Source: Candidatus Muproteobacteria bacterium (GTDB taxonomy: Bacteria > Pseudomonadota > Gammaproteobacteria > Acidiferrobacterales > Sulfurifustaceae). From it: a DNA stretch of 64,000 nucleotides. The stretch is taken from contig DAIDLH010000008.1 in the NCBI GenBank assembly GCA_027449605.1, forward strand, positions 1-64,000. The letters run 5' to 3'. Both the position numbers and the translations under genes were made by a program. Under the pieces are notes generated by a model. It saw only the letters and a list, made by a program, of their open reading frames with translations. It searched no databases and was not told the DNA's origin. Position 1 is the first letter of the stretch, and every line of letters starts with the position of its first letter. Below are positions 32,587 through 40,626 of the stretch, one piece after another.

Positions 32587-33702
32587 TTATTTGAAGGTGA
32601 CGTTGCGCATCGATTCGCCGAGCTCGCGGCTCTTCGAATCCTTGCCCTCGAGCTTGATGCGCAGTCGCACGTCGTTGACCGAGTCGGCGTTGCGCAGCGC
32701 ATCGTCGTAGGAAACGAGATCGGCCTCGTAGAGATTGAACAGCGACTGATCGAAAGTCTGCATGCCGGCTTCGCTTGACTTGGCCATGAGATCCTTGATC
32801 TCGGGAATCTTGCCTTCCATGATGAGGTCGGCGATCAGCGGCGAATTGATCATGACTTCCACCGCCGGCACGCGCCCCTTCCCGCTCTTCATCGGGATCA
32901 GTCGCTGCGAAACGATGGCCTTCAGGTTGAGCCCCAGGTCCATCAGCAACTGATTGCGCTTCTCTTCGGGGAAGAAGTTGATGATGCGATCGAGCGCCTG
33001 GTTGGCGTTGTTGGCGTGCAGCGTGGACAGACACAGATGGCCGGTTTCGGAAAACTGGATGGCGAGATCCATGGTTTCGCGTGAACGGATTTCGCCGATC
33101 AGGATCACGTCCGGCGCCTGACGCATGGCATTTTTCAGCGCCACATCGTAGGACACCGTATCCACGCCGACCTCGCGCTGGTTCACGATGCAATTCTTGT
33201 GGTCGTGCACGTATTCCACCGGATCCTCGATGGTGAGGATGTGCCCGTAGCTGTATTCGTTGCGATAGCCGATCATCGCCGCCAGCGAGGTCGATTTGCC
33301 CGAACCGGTGCCGCCGACGAACAGGATCAGACCACGCTTGGTCAGCGCCAGGTCCGCCAGCACCTTGGGCAGATGCAGGTCGTCGAAGCGCGGGATATCG
33401 GTATTGATGGTACGCAGCACCATGCCGACGCGCTGCTGCTGCATGAACACGTTGACACGGAACCGGCCGATCTCCTGAGGCGAGATCGCGAAGTTGCATT
33501 CGTTGCTCGCCTCGAACTGCCGGCGCTGATCCTCGTTCATGATGCCGTAGGCGAACGCGCGCGACTGCTCCGGCGTCAGCGCCTGTTTCGTGACCGGCAT
33601 GATCTTGCCGTCGACCTTGATGGAAGGCGGCACCCCGGCCGTGATGAACAGGTCGGAAGCCTTCTTGTGCTTCATGAGTTTGAGCAGGTCGATGAAATTC
33701 AT
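32587..33702 (-). CDS. pilU: Twitching motility ATPase PilU
   Basis: 371 aa PilT-family ATPase; GGTGSGKSTSLAAMIGYRN; downstream of pilT. Confidence 0.94.
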   Translation of the reverse strand: MNFIDLLKLMKHKKASDLFITAGVPPSIKVDGKIMPVTKQALTPEQSRAFAYGIMNEDQRRQFEASNECNFAISPQEIGRFRVNVFMQQQRVGMVLRTINTDIPRFDDLHLPKVLADLALTKRGLILFVGGTGSGKSTSLAAMIGYRNEYSYGHILTIEDPVEYVHDHKNCIVNQREVGVDTVSYDVALKNAMRQAPDVILIGEIRSRETMDLAIQFSETGHLCLSTLHANNANQALDRIINFFPEEKRNQLLMDLGLNLKAIVSQRLIPMKSGKGRVPAVEVMINSPLIADLIMEGKIPEIKDLMAKSSEAGMQTFDQSLFNLYEADLVSYDDALRNADSVNDVRLRIKLEGKDSKSRELGESMRNVTFK

Positions 33703-34781
33703 TTGGTCTTGCTCCCGGCGGACGACGCAGCCATCGCGGACACGGCGTTAAACATGTCCTTGTTCGCGGCCACGGTGCGCGCATCGTCCACGTGCACCTG
33801 GCGCGTGCGCACCAGGTCCTGCAGGCACTGATCGAGCGTCTGCATGCCGACGTTCTGACCGGTCTGGATGGAGGAGTACATCTGCGCCACCTTGTTCTCG
33901 CGAATCAGGTTACGGATCGCCGGCGTGCCGATCATGATCTCGTGCGCCGCAACGCGGCCGCCGCCGATTTTCTTGAGCAGGGTTTGCGATATCACCGCGC
34001 GCAGCGACTCGGAAAGCATGGCGCGCACCATGTCCTTCTCGGCCGCCGGGAACACGTCGATGATGCGATCGATGGTCTTGGCGGCGGAACTGGTATGCAA
34101 CGTGCCGAACACCAGGTGGCCGGTCTCGGCGCCGGTGAGTGCGAGGCGGATCGTTTCCAGGTCGCGCATTTCGCCGACCAGAATCACGTCGGGGTCTTCG
34201 CGCAGCGCCGAACGCAGGGCGTTGTTGAAGCCGAGCGTGTCCTTGCCGATTTCACGCTGGTTGATCAGGCAGTTCTTGCTGGTATGCACGAATTCGATCG
34301 GGTCCTCGATGGTGAGGATATGCCCGTGCTCGGTCTCGTTGACGTGGTTGACCATGGCCGCCAGCGTCGTGGACTTTCCCGAACCGGTCGGACCGGTCAC
34401 CAGCACCAGACCGCGCGGCTGGTCGGCGATCTGCTTGAACACCGGCGGCGCGTTCAGCTGTTCGAGCGTCAGCACTTTCGACGGAATGGTCCGGAACACC
34501 GCCGCGGGTCCGCGATTCTGATTGAAGGCATTGACGCGGAAGCGCGCGATATTGGGCAGCTCGAAGGAAAAATCGGTTTCGAAAAATTCCTCGAAGTCCT
34601 TCTGCTGCTTGTCCGACATGATGTCATAGATCATGTTGTGGACGGTGCGATCGTCCAGCGGGTCCACGTTGATGCGCTTGATGTCGCCGTCCACGCGAAT
34701 CAGCGGGGGCAGTCCGGACGACAAATGCAGGTCGGAGGCGTTCTGTTTGAAAGCAAACGCCAGCAGTTCGGCGATATCCAT
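33699..34781 (-). CDS. pilT: Twitching motility retraction ATPase PilT
   Basis: 360 aa; MDIAELLAFAFKQNASDLHLSSGLPPLIRVDGD...; GPTGSGKSTTLAAM. Confidence 0.96.
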   Translation of the reverse strand: MDIAELLAFAFKQNASDLHLSSGLPPLIRVDGDIKRINVDPLDDRTVHNMIYDIMSDKQQKDFEEFFETDFSFELPNIARFRVNAFNQNRGPAAVFRTIPSKVLTLEQLNAPPVFKQIADQPRGLVLVTGPTGSGKSTTLAAMVNHVNETEHGHILTIEDPIEFVHTSKNCLINQREIGKDTLGFNNALRSALREDPDVILVGEMRDLETIRLALTGAETGHLVFGTLHTSSAAKTIDRIIDVFPAAEKDMVRAMLSESLRAVISQTLLKKIGGGRVAAHEIMIGTPAIRNLIRENKVAQMYSSIQTGQNVGMQTLDQCLQDLVRTRQVHVDDARTVAANKDMFNAVSAMAASSAGSKTK

Positions 34782-34970
34782 CAGGTTCTCCGTGGGTCGT
34801 GGGACATTAAAAACGTTATAAATTCGACCCTTGCATTAATTTCTAGTCCATTCCGGCCGGTCCTGCAAACGCACGACGGCCCGCCGGTCGGCCGCTTTCG
34901 TCTTTCAGGGCCGGTTTCCGCGGGATTTCGACTTCCGTTCACCGGAGCGTGGCTTTAAACTTCGCCGGCC

Positions 34971-35822
34971 ATGGCCTTTTCTTCCTCGAATTCGGGACAC
35001 CCTCTGGTTGGATTCATCGGCGCCGGCAACATGGCGCGCAGCCTCGCCGGGGGGCTGCTGAAAAACGGCTGGCAGCCCGAGCGGATCATCCTCTCCGACC
35101 CTGAGCCGACCCAGCGCCAGGCAATCGAAACCGTGCTGGGCATCAAGGCTTTCGCCGATAACAACGAGGTTGCGGCGCGCGCGGATATCCTGGTGCTCGC
35201 GGTCAAGCCGCAGATTCTCGCGGACGTGACCAAGGCGCTGGCCGCCGCGGCGCAGAAGAAAAAGCCCCTGATCGTCTCCATCGCGGCCGGCGTGCGCGTC
35301 GAGGAAATCGACCGCTGGCTAGGGGGCGGATTCGCGATCGTGCGCGCCATGCCCAACACCGCCGCGCTGATCGGCAGCGGTGCTTCGGGCCTGTATGCCA
35401 ACGCACGCGCCAACGAAGCCATGCGCAATCAGGCCGAATCCATCCTGCGCGCGGTGGGCGTCGCGGTATGGCTCGATGAAGAATACCTGATGGACGTGGT
35501 GACGGCCCTGTCCGGCAGCGGGCCGGCGTATTTTTTCCTGGTCATGGAGGCGCTCGAACAGGCGGCGATCGAATCCGGCCTCGACCCCAAACAGGCCAGA
35601 CTGCTGACGCTCGAAACCGCCTTCGGCGCCGCCAAGATGGCGCTCGAAGGCCATGAGGAACCGTCACAGTTGCGGCGTCGCGTCACTTCACCCGGCGGCA
35701 CCACGGAGCAGGCGGTAAAGGTGCTGGAAGAAGGCGGCCTGCGGCGGCTTTTCAAGAGCGCCGTGCAAGCGGCCAGCGAACGGGGGCGCGCCATCGCCGA
35801 CATGTTCGGAAAGAACGCATGA
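34971..35822 (+). CDS. proC: Pyrroline-5-carboxylate reductase
   Basis: VGFIGAGNMARSLAGGLL; LSGSGPAYFFLVMEAL. Confidence 0.96.
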   Translation: MAFSSSNSGHPLVGFIGAGNMARSLAGGLLKNGWQPERIILSDPEPTQRQAIETVLGIKAFADNNEVAARADILVLAVKPQILADVTKALAAAAQKKKPLIVSIAAGVRVEEIDRWLGGGFAIVRAMPNTAALIGSGASGLYANARANEAMRNQAESILRAVGVAVWLDEEYLMDVVTALSGSGPAYFFLVMEALEQAAIESGLDPKQARLLTLETAFGAAKMALEGHEEPSQLRRRVTSPGGTTEQAVKVLEEGGLRRLFKSAVQAASERGRAIADMFGKNA

Positions 35823-36376
35823 ATTCATTCTTCAGCGAGGCCGCCGCGCTCATCATCGAGGTGGTTTTCGGTCTCTACATCATGGCGGTGCTGTTGCGGT
35901 TTCTGTTCCAGATGGTGCGCGCGGATTTCTACAACCCGATTTCCCAGTTCCTCGTGGCGCTGACCAACCCGCTGCTGAAGCCGCTGCGTCGCGTGATTCC
36001 CGGCGTGTACGGCATCGATGCCGCCTCGCTGGTGCTGCTGGTGGCGCTCAAGGGTCTGGAGGTGTTTCTTATTTTCCTGCTCAACGGCTACGCGTTCGAG
36101 CCGCTGCCGCTCTTTATCGCCGCCGTCGTGGACTTGTCGCGGCTGACCATCAATATCTACTTCTATGCCGTTTTGCTGCGCGTCATCCTGAGCTGGTTCA
36201 TGCCCTATGGCATGCAACATAACCCTGCGGGCGATCTGCTGGTGAGCCTGACGGAACCGCTGATGCGGCCGGCGCGGCGCCTGATCCCGGCCGTCGGAGG
36301 GCTGGATCTTTCTCCGATCGTCGTGCTTGTGGGCTTGCAGCTGCTGCAACTCGCGCTCGCCCATTTGCTGCGCTAG
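35819..36376 (+). CDS. YggT family membrane protein
   Basis: 185 aa with repeated YggT hydrophobic domains; follows proC. Confidence 0.93.
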   Translation: MNSFFSEAAALIIEVVFGLYIMAVLLRFLFQMVRADFYNPISQFLVALTNPLLKPLRRVIPGVYGIDAASLVLLVALKGLEVFLIFLLNGYAFEPLPLFIAAVVDLSRLTINIYFYAVLLRVILSWFMPYGMQHNPAGDLLVSLTEPLMRPARRLIPAVGGLDLSPIVVLVGLQLLQLALAHLLR

Positions 36377-36500
36377 CGCCCATTGCCTCAGGTGAAAATC
36401 TCATTTCAGAATTAACCTCCCATAACTGCGATAAGCACCTCTCATTGGGCGCTTCTGCCGCCGTCTCCGAAAGAGCTGCGCCTCGAGATCCGGCGGCTAC

Positions 36501-36788
36501 ATGAGCTGGTTTCGTCGTGATGGCTCGGACCTCGTCCTGCAGGTACGAGTCCAGCCACGCGCGAGCCGGGATGCCATTGCCGGCGTCATGGGCGACTGCC
36601 TCAAAATCCGGCTTACCGCTCCGCCGGTGGAAGGCAGGGCCAATGACTGCCTGATCGCCTATCTGGCGGAGCTTTTCGGCGTACCGAAAAGCCAGGTCAT
36701 CCTGGAACGGGGCAATTCCTCCAGGCAAAAGCTGCTACGCATCCGTACCCCGAAAAAACTGCCCAAAAACCTCGACTGGGGCGCTTAA
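36501..36788 (+). CDS. DUF167 (YggU) family protein
   Basis: VQPRASRDAIAGVMGDCLKIRLTAPPVEGRANDCLIAYLAELFGVPKSQV. Confidence 0.94.
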   Translation: MSWFRRDGSDLVLQVRVQPRASRDAIAGVMGDCLKIRLTAPPVEGRANDCLIAYLAELFGVPKSQVILERGNSSRQKLLRIRTPKKLPKNLDWGA

Positions 36789-36803
36789 AAAGACCCTGTT
36801 ACC

Positions 36804-36989
36804 CGACACTGGGTTTGACGTTTAAGCGGGAAGAGTCGCGATGAGTCTGGAAGAGATGGGATGGCGACACGAGACCGAGAAAACAACAGCTTAGGGAAGC
36901 CAGCGGCAGCTTGCTTCAATAATATGCCAAATCGCGGCCGACACTGGGTTTGGCGAAAGTCGCATTAAGGCGCGACACTTGGTTTGGCA
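36804..36989. repeat. Left-end transposase-binding-site array (L1 36804-36820, L2 36939-36955, L3 36973-36989)
   Basis: CGACACTGGGTTTGACG, CGACACTGGGTTTGGCG, CGACACTTGGTTTGGCA in the same orientation. Confidence 0.88.
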
Positions 36990-37145
36990 CCTTAAAATAC
37001 GTAAGTAGCTGATTTCCCGCTAAATCGAAAAATTTAGTTCCTGGTTTCACGGGGAGAAGTTGGACGAAGTTGGACGTTCGCGTCCAACTTCGTCATACAG
37101 CAATGATTTTTAAAAGGAATTGGCCGGAGAAATGATCGACGGTCA

Positions 37146-37583
37146 TCATGTATCGTCAACGCCGGCGGCTTCCTTTGTCTTCATCCAATACCGGTGTAAC
37201 GTGGTTTTTGAGGGTGCTCTACCAGGACCGAAGACATCGCGGCATGATTGCGCGAGCGCGACGAACCCCATCACCGGCAACATTTCATCGACAAAAGCCT
37301 TGATCGCAGCGTCGATCTCAATCTTTGATTTGCGATGTGGGCAGCGCGGTGGTGCCGTGCCGTGCGCAATACGATCTTCCCAGTAGCGAGCGATTTGTTT
37401 CCAAGACGGCGCGCGTTCCTTCCCGAACCGTTCGAGGCATGCACGCGCGACGGTATTGTAGGGCGCCTGAGGCGTGAGTGTATCGACAAATCCGCGGACC
37501 TCCGCGTCGAGCCTAAGGATTGATGGCTGACCAGGTCGATGCTCGCGGCGCCACTGCTTGCGCTGTTCCTCAATTGTGCTCAT
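37146..37583 (-). CDS. Phage protein with two tandem helical (HTH-like) modules
   Basis: DAEVRGFVDTLTPQAPYNTVARACLERFGKERAPSWKQIARYWEDR repeated as DAAIKAFVDEMLPVMGFVALAQSCRDVFGPGRAPSKTTLHRYWMKT. Confidence 0.7.
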   Translation of the reverse strand: MSTIEEQRKQWRREHRPGQPSILRLDAEVRGFVDTLTPQAPYNTVARACLERFGKERAPSWKQIARYWEDRIAHGTAPPRCPHRKSKIEIDAAIKAFVDEMLPVMGFVALAQSCRDVFGPGRAPSKTTLHRYWMKTKEAAGVDDT

Positions 37584-37989
37584 GGCTTTGACGGCGTTCA
37601 ATCATGCCCTTAAGGCCGGTAATCACCTTTGAAATAACCTCCTGGTCCGCAAACCGCAGAGACGAAACGCCGAAATAGTGTTCGAGCCAATGTCCCAACG
37701 CGCGCTCGTCACAAAACCCTGTGTATTGTTCCCACAGTATACGGACCAGGATCACCTGGGCGGGCGTGGCCATGCCTGGGCGATCACCGTAGGCGTTGCG
37801 CGCCGCATCCGATTCGAACCCCAGTAGCTTGAAGGCGCGCATCAGCTCGACAAACCCAGCATCGTCGAGTTCTTTGGAGCTGCAAACGCCGCCGCACGCC
37901 TCAAGCAATTTGCGATACTGCTCATCGGTCAGGCCGAGCTTGGCCTTGGCGACGTGGATCAGGCTGATTTTCTTTTTTGAGATCGACAT
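37570..37989 (-). CDS. Mu gp16/GemA family regulatory protein
   Basis: SLIHVAKAKLGLTDEQYRKLLEACGGVCSSKELDDAGFVELMRAFKLLGF is GemA/gp16-like. Confidence 0.85.
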   Translation of the reverse strand: MSISKKKISLIHVAKAKLGLTDEQYRKLLEACGGVCSSKELDDAGFVELMRAFKLLGFESDAARNAYGDRPGMATPAQVILVRILWEQYTGFCDERALGHWLEHYFGVSSLRFADQEVISKVITGLKGMIERRQSHEHN

Positions 37990-38543
37990 GTGGATGTTGG
38001 GCTGAGTTGAAATCTCACAATTCCGTCATTGTCGGTATCTGCATATACATCCATTCCGCGCGCATGGATGAGACGAAGCCAGGTCATCAACGGTTCGCCG
38101 CTTTGACCTATTTTTGTCTCGCGCACTATGCGATCACTGAGCGCGGCAGCTTTCTTCAGCCATTCTTTATCCCTAGCGGGATCGAGCGCACAGGCCAACA
38201 AATCCACGACCAATCCGATCGGTAGCGAAGAAGCAGGTTGCGTGCTGGGGTGAACGACGACATTATCTTTGGCTGGTGGTGCTGCCTCGTTCCGCTTTTC
38301 GGTCAGCAGGCGCATAAATCCTGCTTCGCAGTTTTCCCCGTCGCTTTTTATGCGCGACATATAATCGATACTGATTTCCAACAAATTATCAACGTTCGAG
38401 AGGTCATCGTCGCTCTCCCTGGCAAAGAGTGGATTGTCGATTGCGGCTTTCAGTAAAGTCTGAACCTTGTTCGTGTTGTACTGCAAATCAAGAAACGCAT
38501 TTAGAGTCGTCTCATATCTTTCGGCAGGGTTGCGTGTCGTCAT
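37959..38543 (-). CDS. Hypothetical phage early protein
   Basis: 194 aa ORF in the minus-strand early operon; no recognised domain. Confidence 0.6.
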   Translation of the reverse strand: MTTRNPAERYETTLNAFLDLQYNTNKVQTLLKAAIDNPLFARESDDDLSNVDNLLEISIDYMSRIKSDGENCEAGFMRLLTEKRNEAAPPAKDNVVVHPSTQPASSLPIGLVVDLLACALDPARDKEWLKKAAALSDRIVRETKIGQSGEPLMTWLRLIHARGMDVYADTDNDGIVRFQLSPTSTCRSQKRKSA

Positions 38544-38596
38544 GGATGATCCTCTACTCCGTGTGTGTTGAATGAATCGTTATCGAGCCCCGTCCC

Positions 38597-38848
38597 TTAT
38601 CGATTGCTACAGGAGACGCTCCCGGGGAATGGCTCGTTCCAGACCGTGATGTCGAGCCCATGCCGCATCCAGGCGCCACTGCATCGCCAGGGGCAGTGCG
38701 CGTTCGTCCACTGGAAGAAGGCGCGATATCTATGCAGAGAAACGCAATGGCGCTTGGTGCGCCCATCGCGCACGACGGTAATCACCGCACCGCCCGTGCG
38801 GCGGTACGCTTTGATCTGAGCAAGGGGCTCGCGTGTCTTATCGTTCAT
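38597..38848 (-). CDS. Hypothetical phage protein
   Basis: 83 aa; 4-nt overlap with the preceding gene. Confidence 0.5.
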   Translation of the reverse strand: MNDKTREPLAQIKAYRRTGGAVITVVRDGRTKRHCVSLHRYRAFFQWTNAHCPWRCSGAWMRHGLDITVWNEPFPGSVSCSNR

Positions 38849-39174
38849 GACTCACTCCCGAGCTTGGAATGCTTACAGCCCTTGCGGCAGGCCATATAGA
38901 GCGCCACGCGCGTCGGATTCGTGGTGGCGAAGGGCCGAGCCTGGTGGTCCTGGCAACGCTTCTTGGAGATCGCGCCGAGCACCGGGCAATCATGCGTCTG
39001 CTTCATCAGCGCGCCCATGACGCGGGCCTCGATGCGGTCCAAACGTCCGGTATAAGTGCCCTTTAAAACCTGATTTATCGTGGTCTGCGACATGCCGATC
39101 AGTCGCGCAACTTTATTTTGCGAGGTACGTTTGCACTCTTCGCGCAGTACTTCGATCCATTCGGCGTCAGTCAT
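38845..39174 (-). CDS. Phage HTH-domain protein
   Basis: WIEVLREECKRTSQNKVARLIGMSQTTINQVLKGTYTGRLDRIEARVMGAL. Confidence 0.75.
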   Translation of the reverse strand: MTDAEWIEVLREECKRTSQNKVARLIGMSQTTINQVLKGTYTGRLDRIEARVMGALMKQTHDCPVLGAISKKRCQDHQARPFATTNPTRVALYMACRKGCKHSKLGSES

Positions 39175-39878
39175 TGGTCACCTCGCTGCGTGGGGCACCG
39201 CCGTAATGACTGGCAATGCGTGATCACGTCTTCGGCAGCAAGGTCGAACTTCTTGCCTAAAATTTTCCTACCCTCCACTGGATCGATCAGCGCGAAACCG
39301 CCGCGGTTGTTGTCGCTGCGCCTCCCGCGCGCTTTATTTGCGACAAGCCCGATGCGCCTTGCTGCTCTGCGTGCCTCAGATTCAATGTTGCGGTTCCGTT
39401 TAATTGTTTGCCTTGCTTGTGGCCCCATGTTCGCGGTTGCAGGGTGGCTTTGCTCGCTTGCTGGCGCCGGCGGCCAATCGATTCCGTTCCTGGTTAGCTC
39501 GCTGTCCGATTGGCCGAACACTTCCCGCACGTTCGGGTCGTAGACCATACCTGATCGCTGCGGGATCGGCTGAAGTGGGCCGGTATTGCGTGCGAGTTGG
39601 AAGACGGTATATGAACCAGGGCGACCGGTCTCGCGTTTTTTGGCGATGCGCAGGTAGCCGGCTTGCACGAGCCGCCGCACGTAGAAAAAAAGATTGTCCA
39701 TTCTGATTTCTGAAGTCATTTTCAATTGCGGTAAGGTAAACATCCTTAAAATCCGCATGCAGCGCCAAGCTTTCGCGCGGTCATCGTTAAAAGGACGGCG
39801 ACGAGTATAACCACGCAATTTAGGAACCGGTTTGATATCCGCCTCAGGATGCACCTGGTCAAGGCTAAAGCTGGCCAT
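39171..39878 (-). CDS. Hypothetical phage early protein (winged-helix-like region)
   Basis: MASFSLDQVHPEADIKPVPKLRGYTRRRPFNDDRAKAWRCMRILRMFTLPQLKMTSEIRMDNLFFYVRRLVQAGYLRIAKK...; overlaps the MuB stop (TGATG). Confidence 0.7.
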   Translation of the reverse strand: MASFSLDQVHPEADIKPVPKLRGYTRRRPFNDDRAKAWRCMRILRMFTLPQLKMTSEIRMDNLFFYVRRLVQAGYLRIAKKRETGRPGSYTVFQLARNTGPLQPIPQRSGMVYDPNVREVFGQSDSELTRNGIDWPPAPASEQSHPATANMGPQARQTIKRNRNIESEARRAARRIGLVANKARGRRSDNNRGGFALIDPVEGRKILGKKFDLAAEDVITHCQSLRRCPTQRGDQ

Positions 39879-40615
39879 CAGGCGACCCTCGCGATGCGCG
39901 TTTGCGGTGCGCCTGACAACACGAAGGCGCGCCCGTTCCAATCCGCGGCGCCGAGGCGCTTGAGCGCGTGCTTTTTGGCATAGGATTCGATGCGCGACAG
40001 CCCGACCACCAGACCGCGCATGCTGCCGCCGGTTTTCTGATGCAGCTCGGCGAGCAGATCGTCCGACACCTCCACTTCGCACACCGTTTCGGCCAGCACG
40101 CGCGCATCCTCGACATCGGCCGGTTTGAATTCCACCCACTGCGAGATGCGCCCGGCCAGTTGCTCGCGGTGCATGATGCGCTGGCGGAAATCCTTCATGC
40201 CGATCAGGATCAACGGCATGGTGGAAAGATCATGCAGATCGCGCAGCGATTCCAGCAGGCGCTTGTTGCCGATGAGGTAATCGGCCTCGTCCACGAACAA
40301 CGGCCGGCCGGTGAGCGCGAGCTTATCGATGATGAAATCCATCATCGCGGAACAGCTCTGCAGCGGCTTGGCATCCAGCTCGCGCATGATCGCGCCGAGC
40401 ATGGCGCTCGGCTTCCATAAAGCCAGCGCGCGCACGTACACAGCGTGCACGTGGTTGGCGTACCAGGCGGCGGCCGTGGTCTTGCCGAGACCAGTGTTTC
40501 CGCAGATGAGGCCGATACCGGGCACGCCAATATCGCGCGAGGCGAGGGACTCGCCGGCCTGTGACAGCAGACGCAGATTTTTCACGGGGGCGATCGCGTG
40601 TTTCATTTTCGGCAC
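39878..40615 (-). CDS. Mu B-like AAA ATPase (transposition target selection)
   Basis: GNTGLGKTTAAAWYANH Walker A, PLFVDEADYL Walker B; downstream of MuA. Confidence 0.92.
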   Translation of the reverse strand: MPKMKHAIAPVKNLRLLSQAGESLASRDIGVPGIGLICGNTGLGKTTAAAWYANHVHAVYVRALALWKPSAMLGAIMRELDAKPLQSCSAMMDFIIDKLALTGRPLFVDEADYLIGNKRLLESLRDLHDLSTMPLILIGMKDFRQRIMHREQLAGRISQWVEFKPADVEDARVLAETVCEVEVSDDLLAELHQKTGGSMRGLVVGLSRIESYAKKHALKRLGAADWNGRAFVLSGAPQTRIARVA

Positions 40616-40626
40616 TCCTGATCGGA

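Noticed and set aside
36373-36454. agcgccca...tgggcgct inverted repeat between yggT and yggU
   Set aside because: Only 8-bp arms separated by about 65 nt; too weak to support as a structure.
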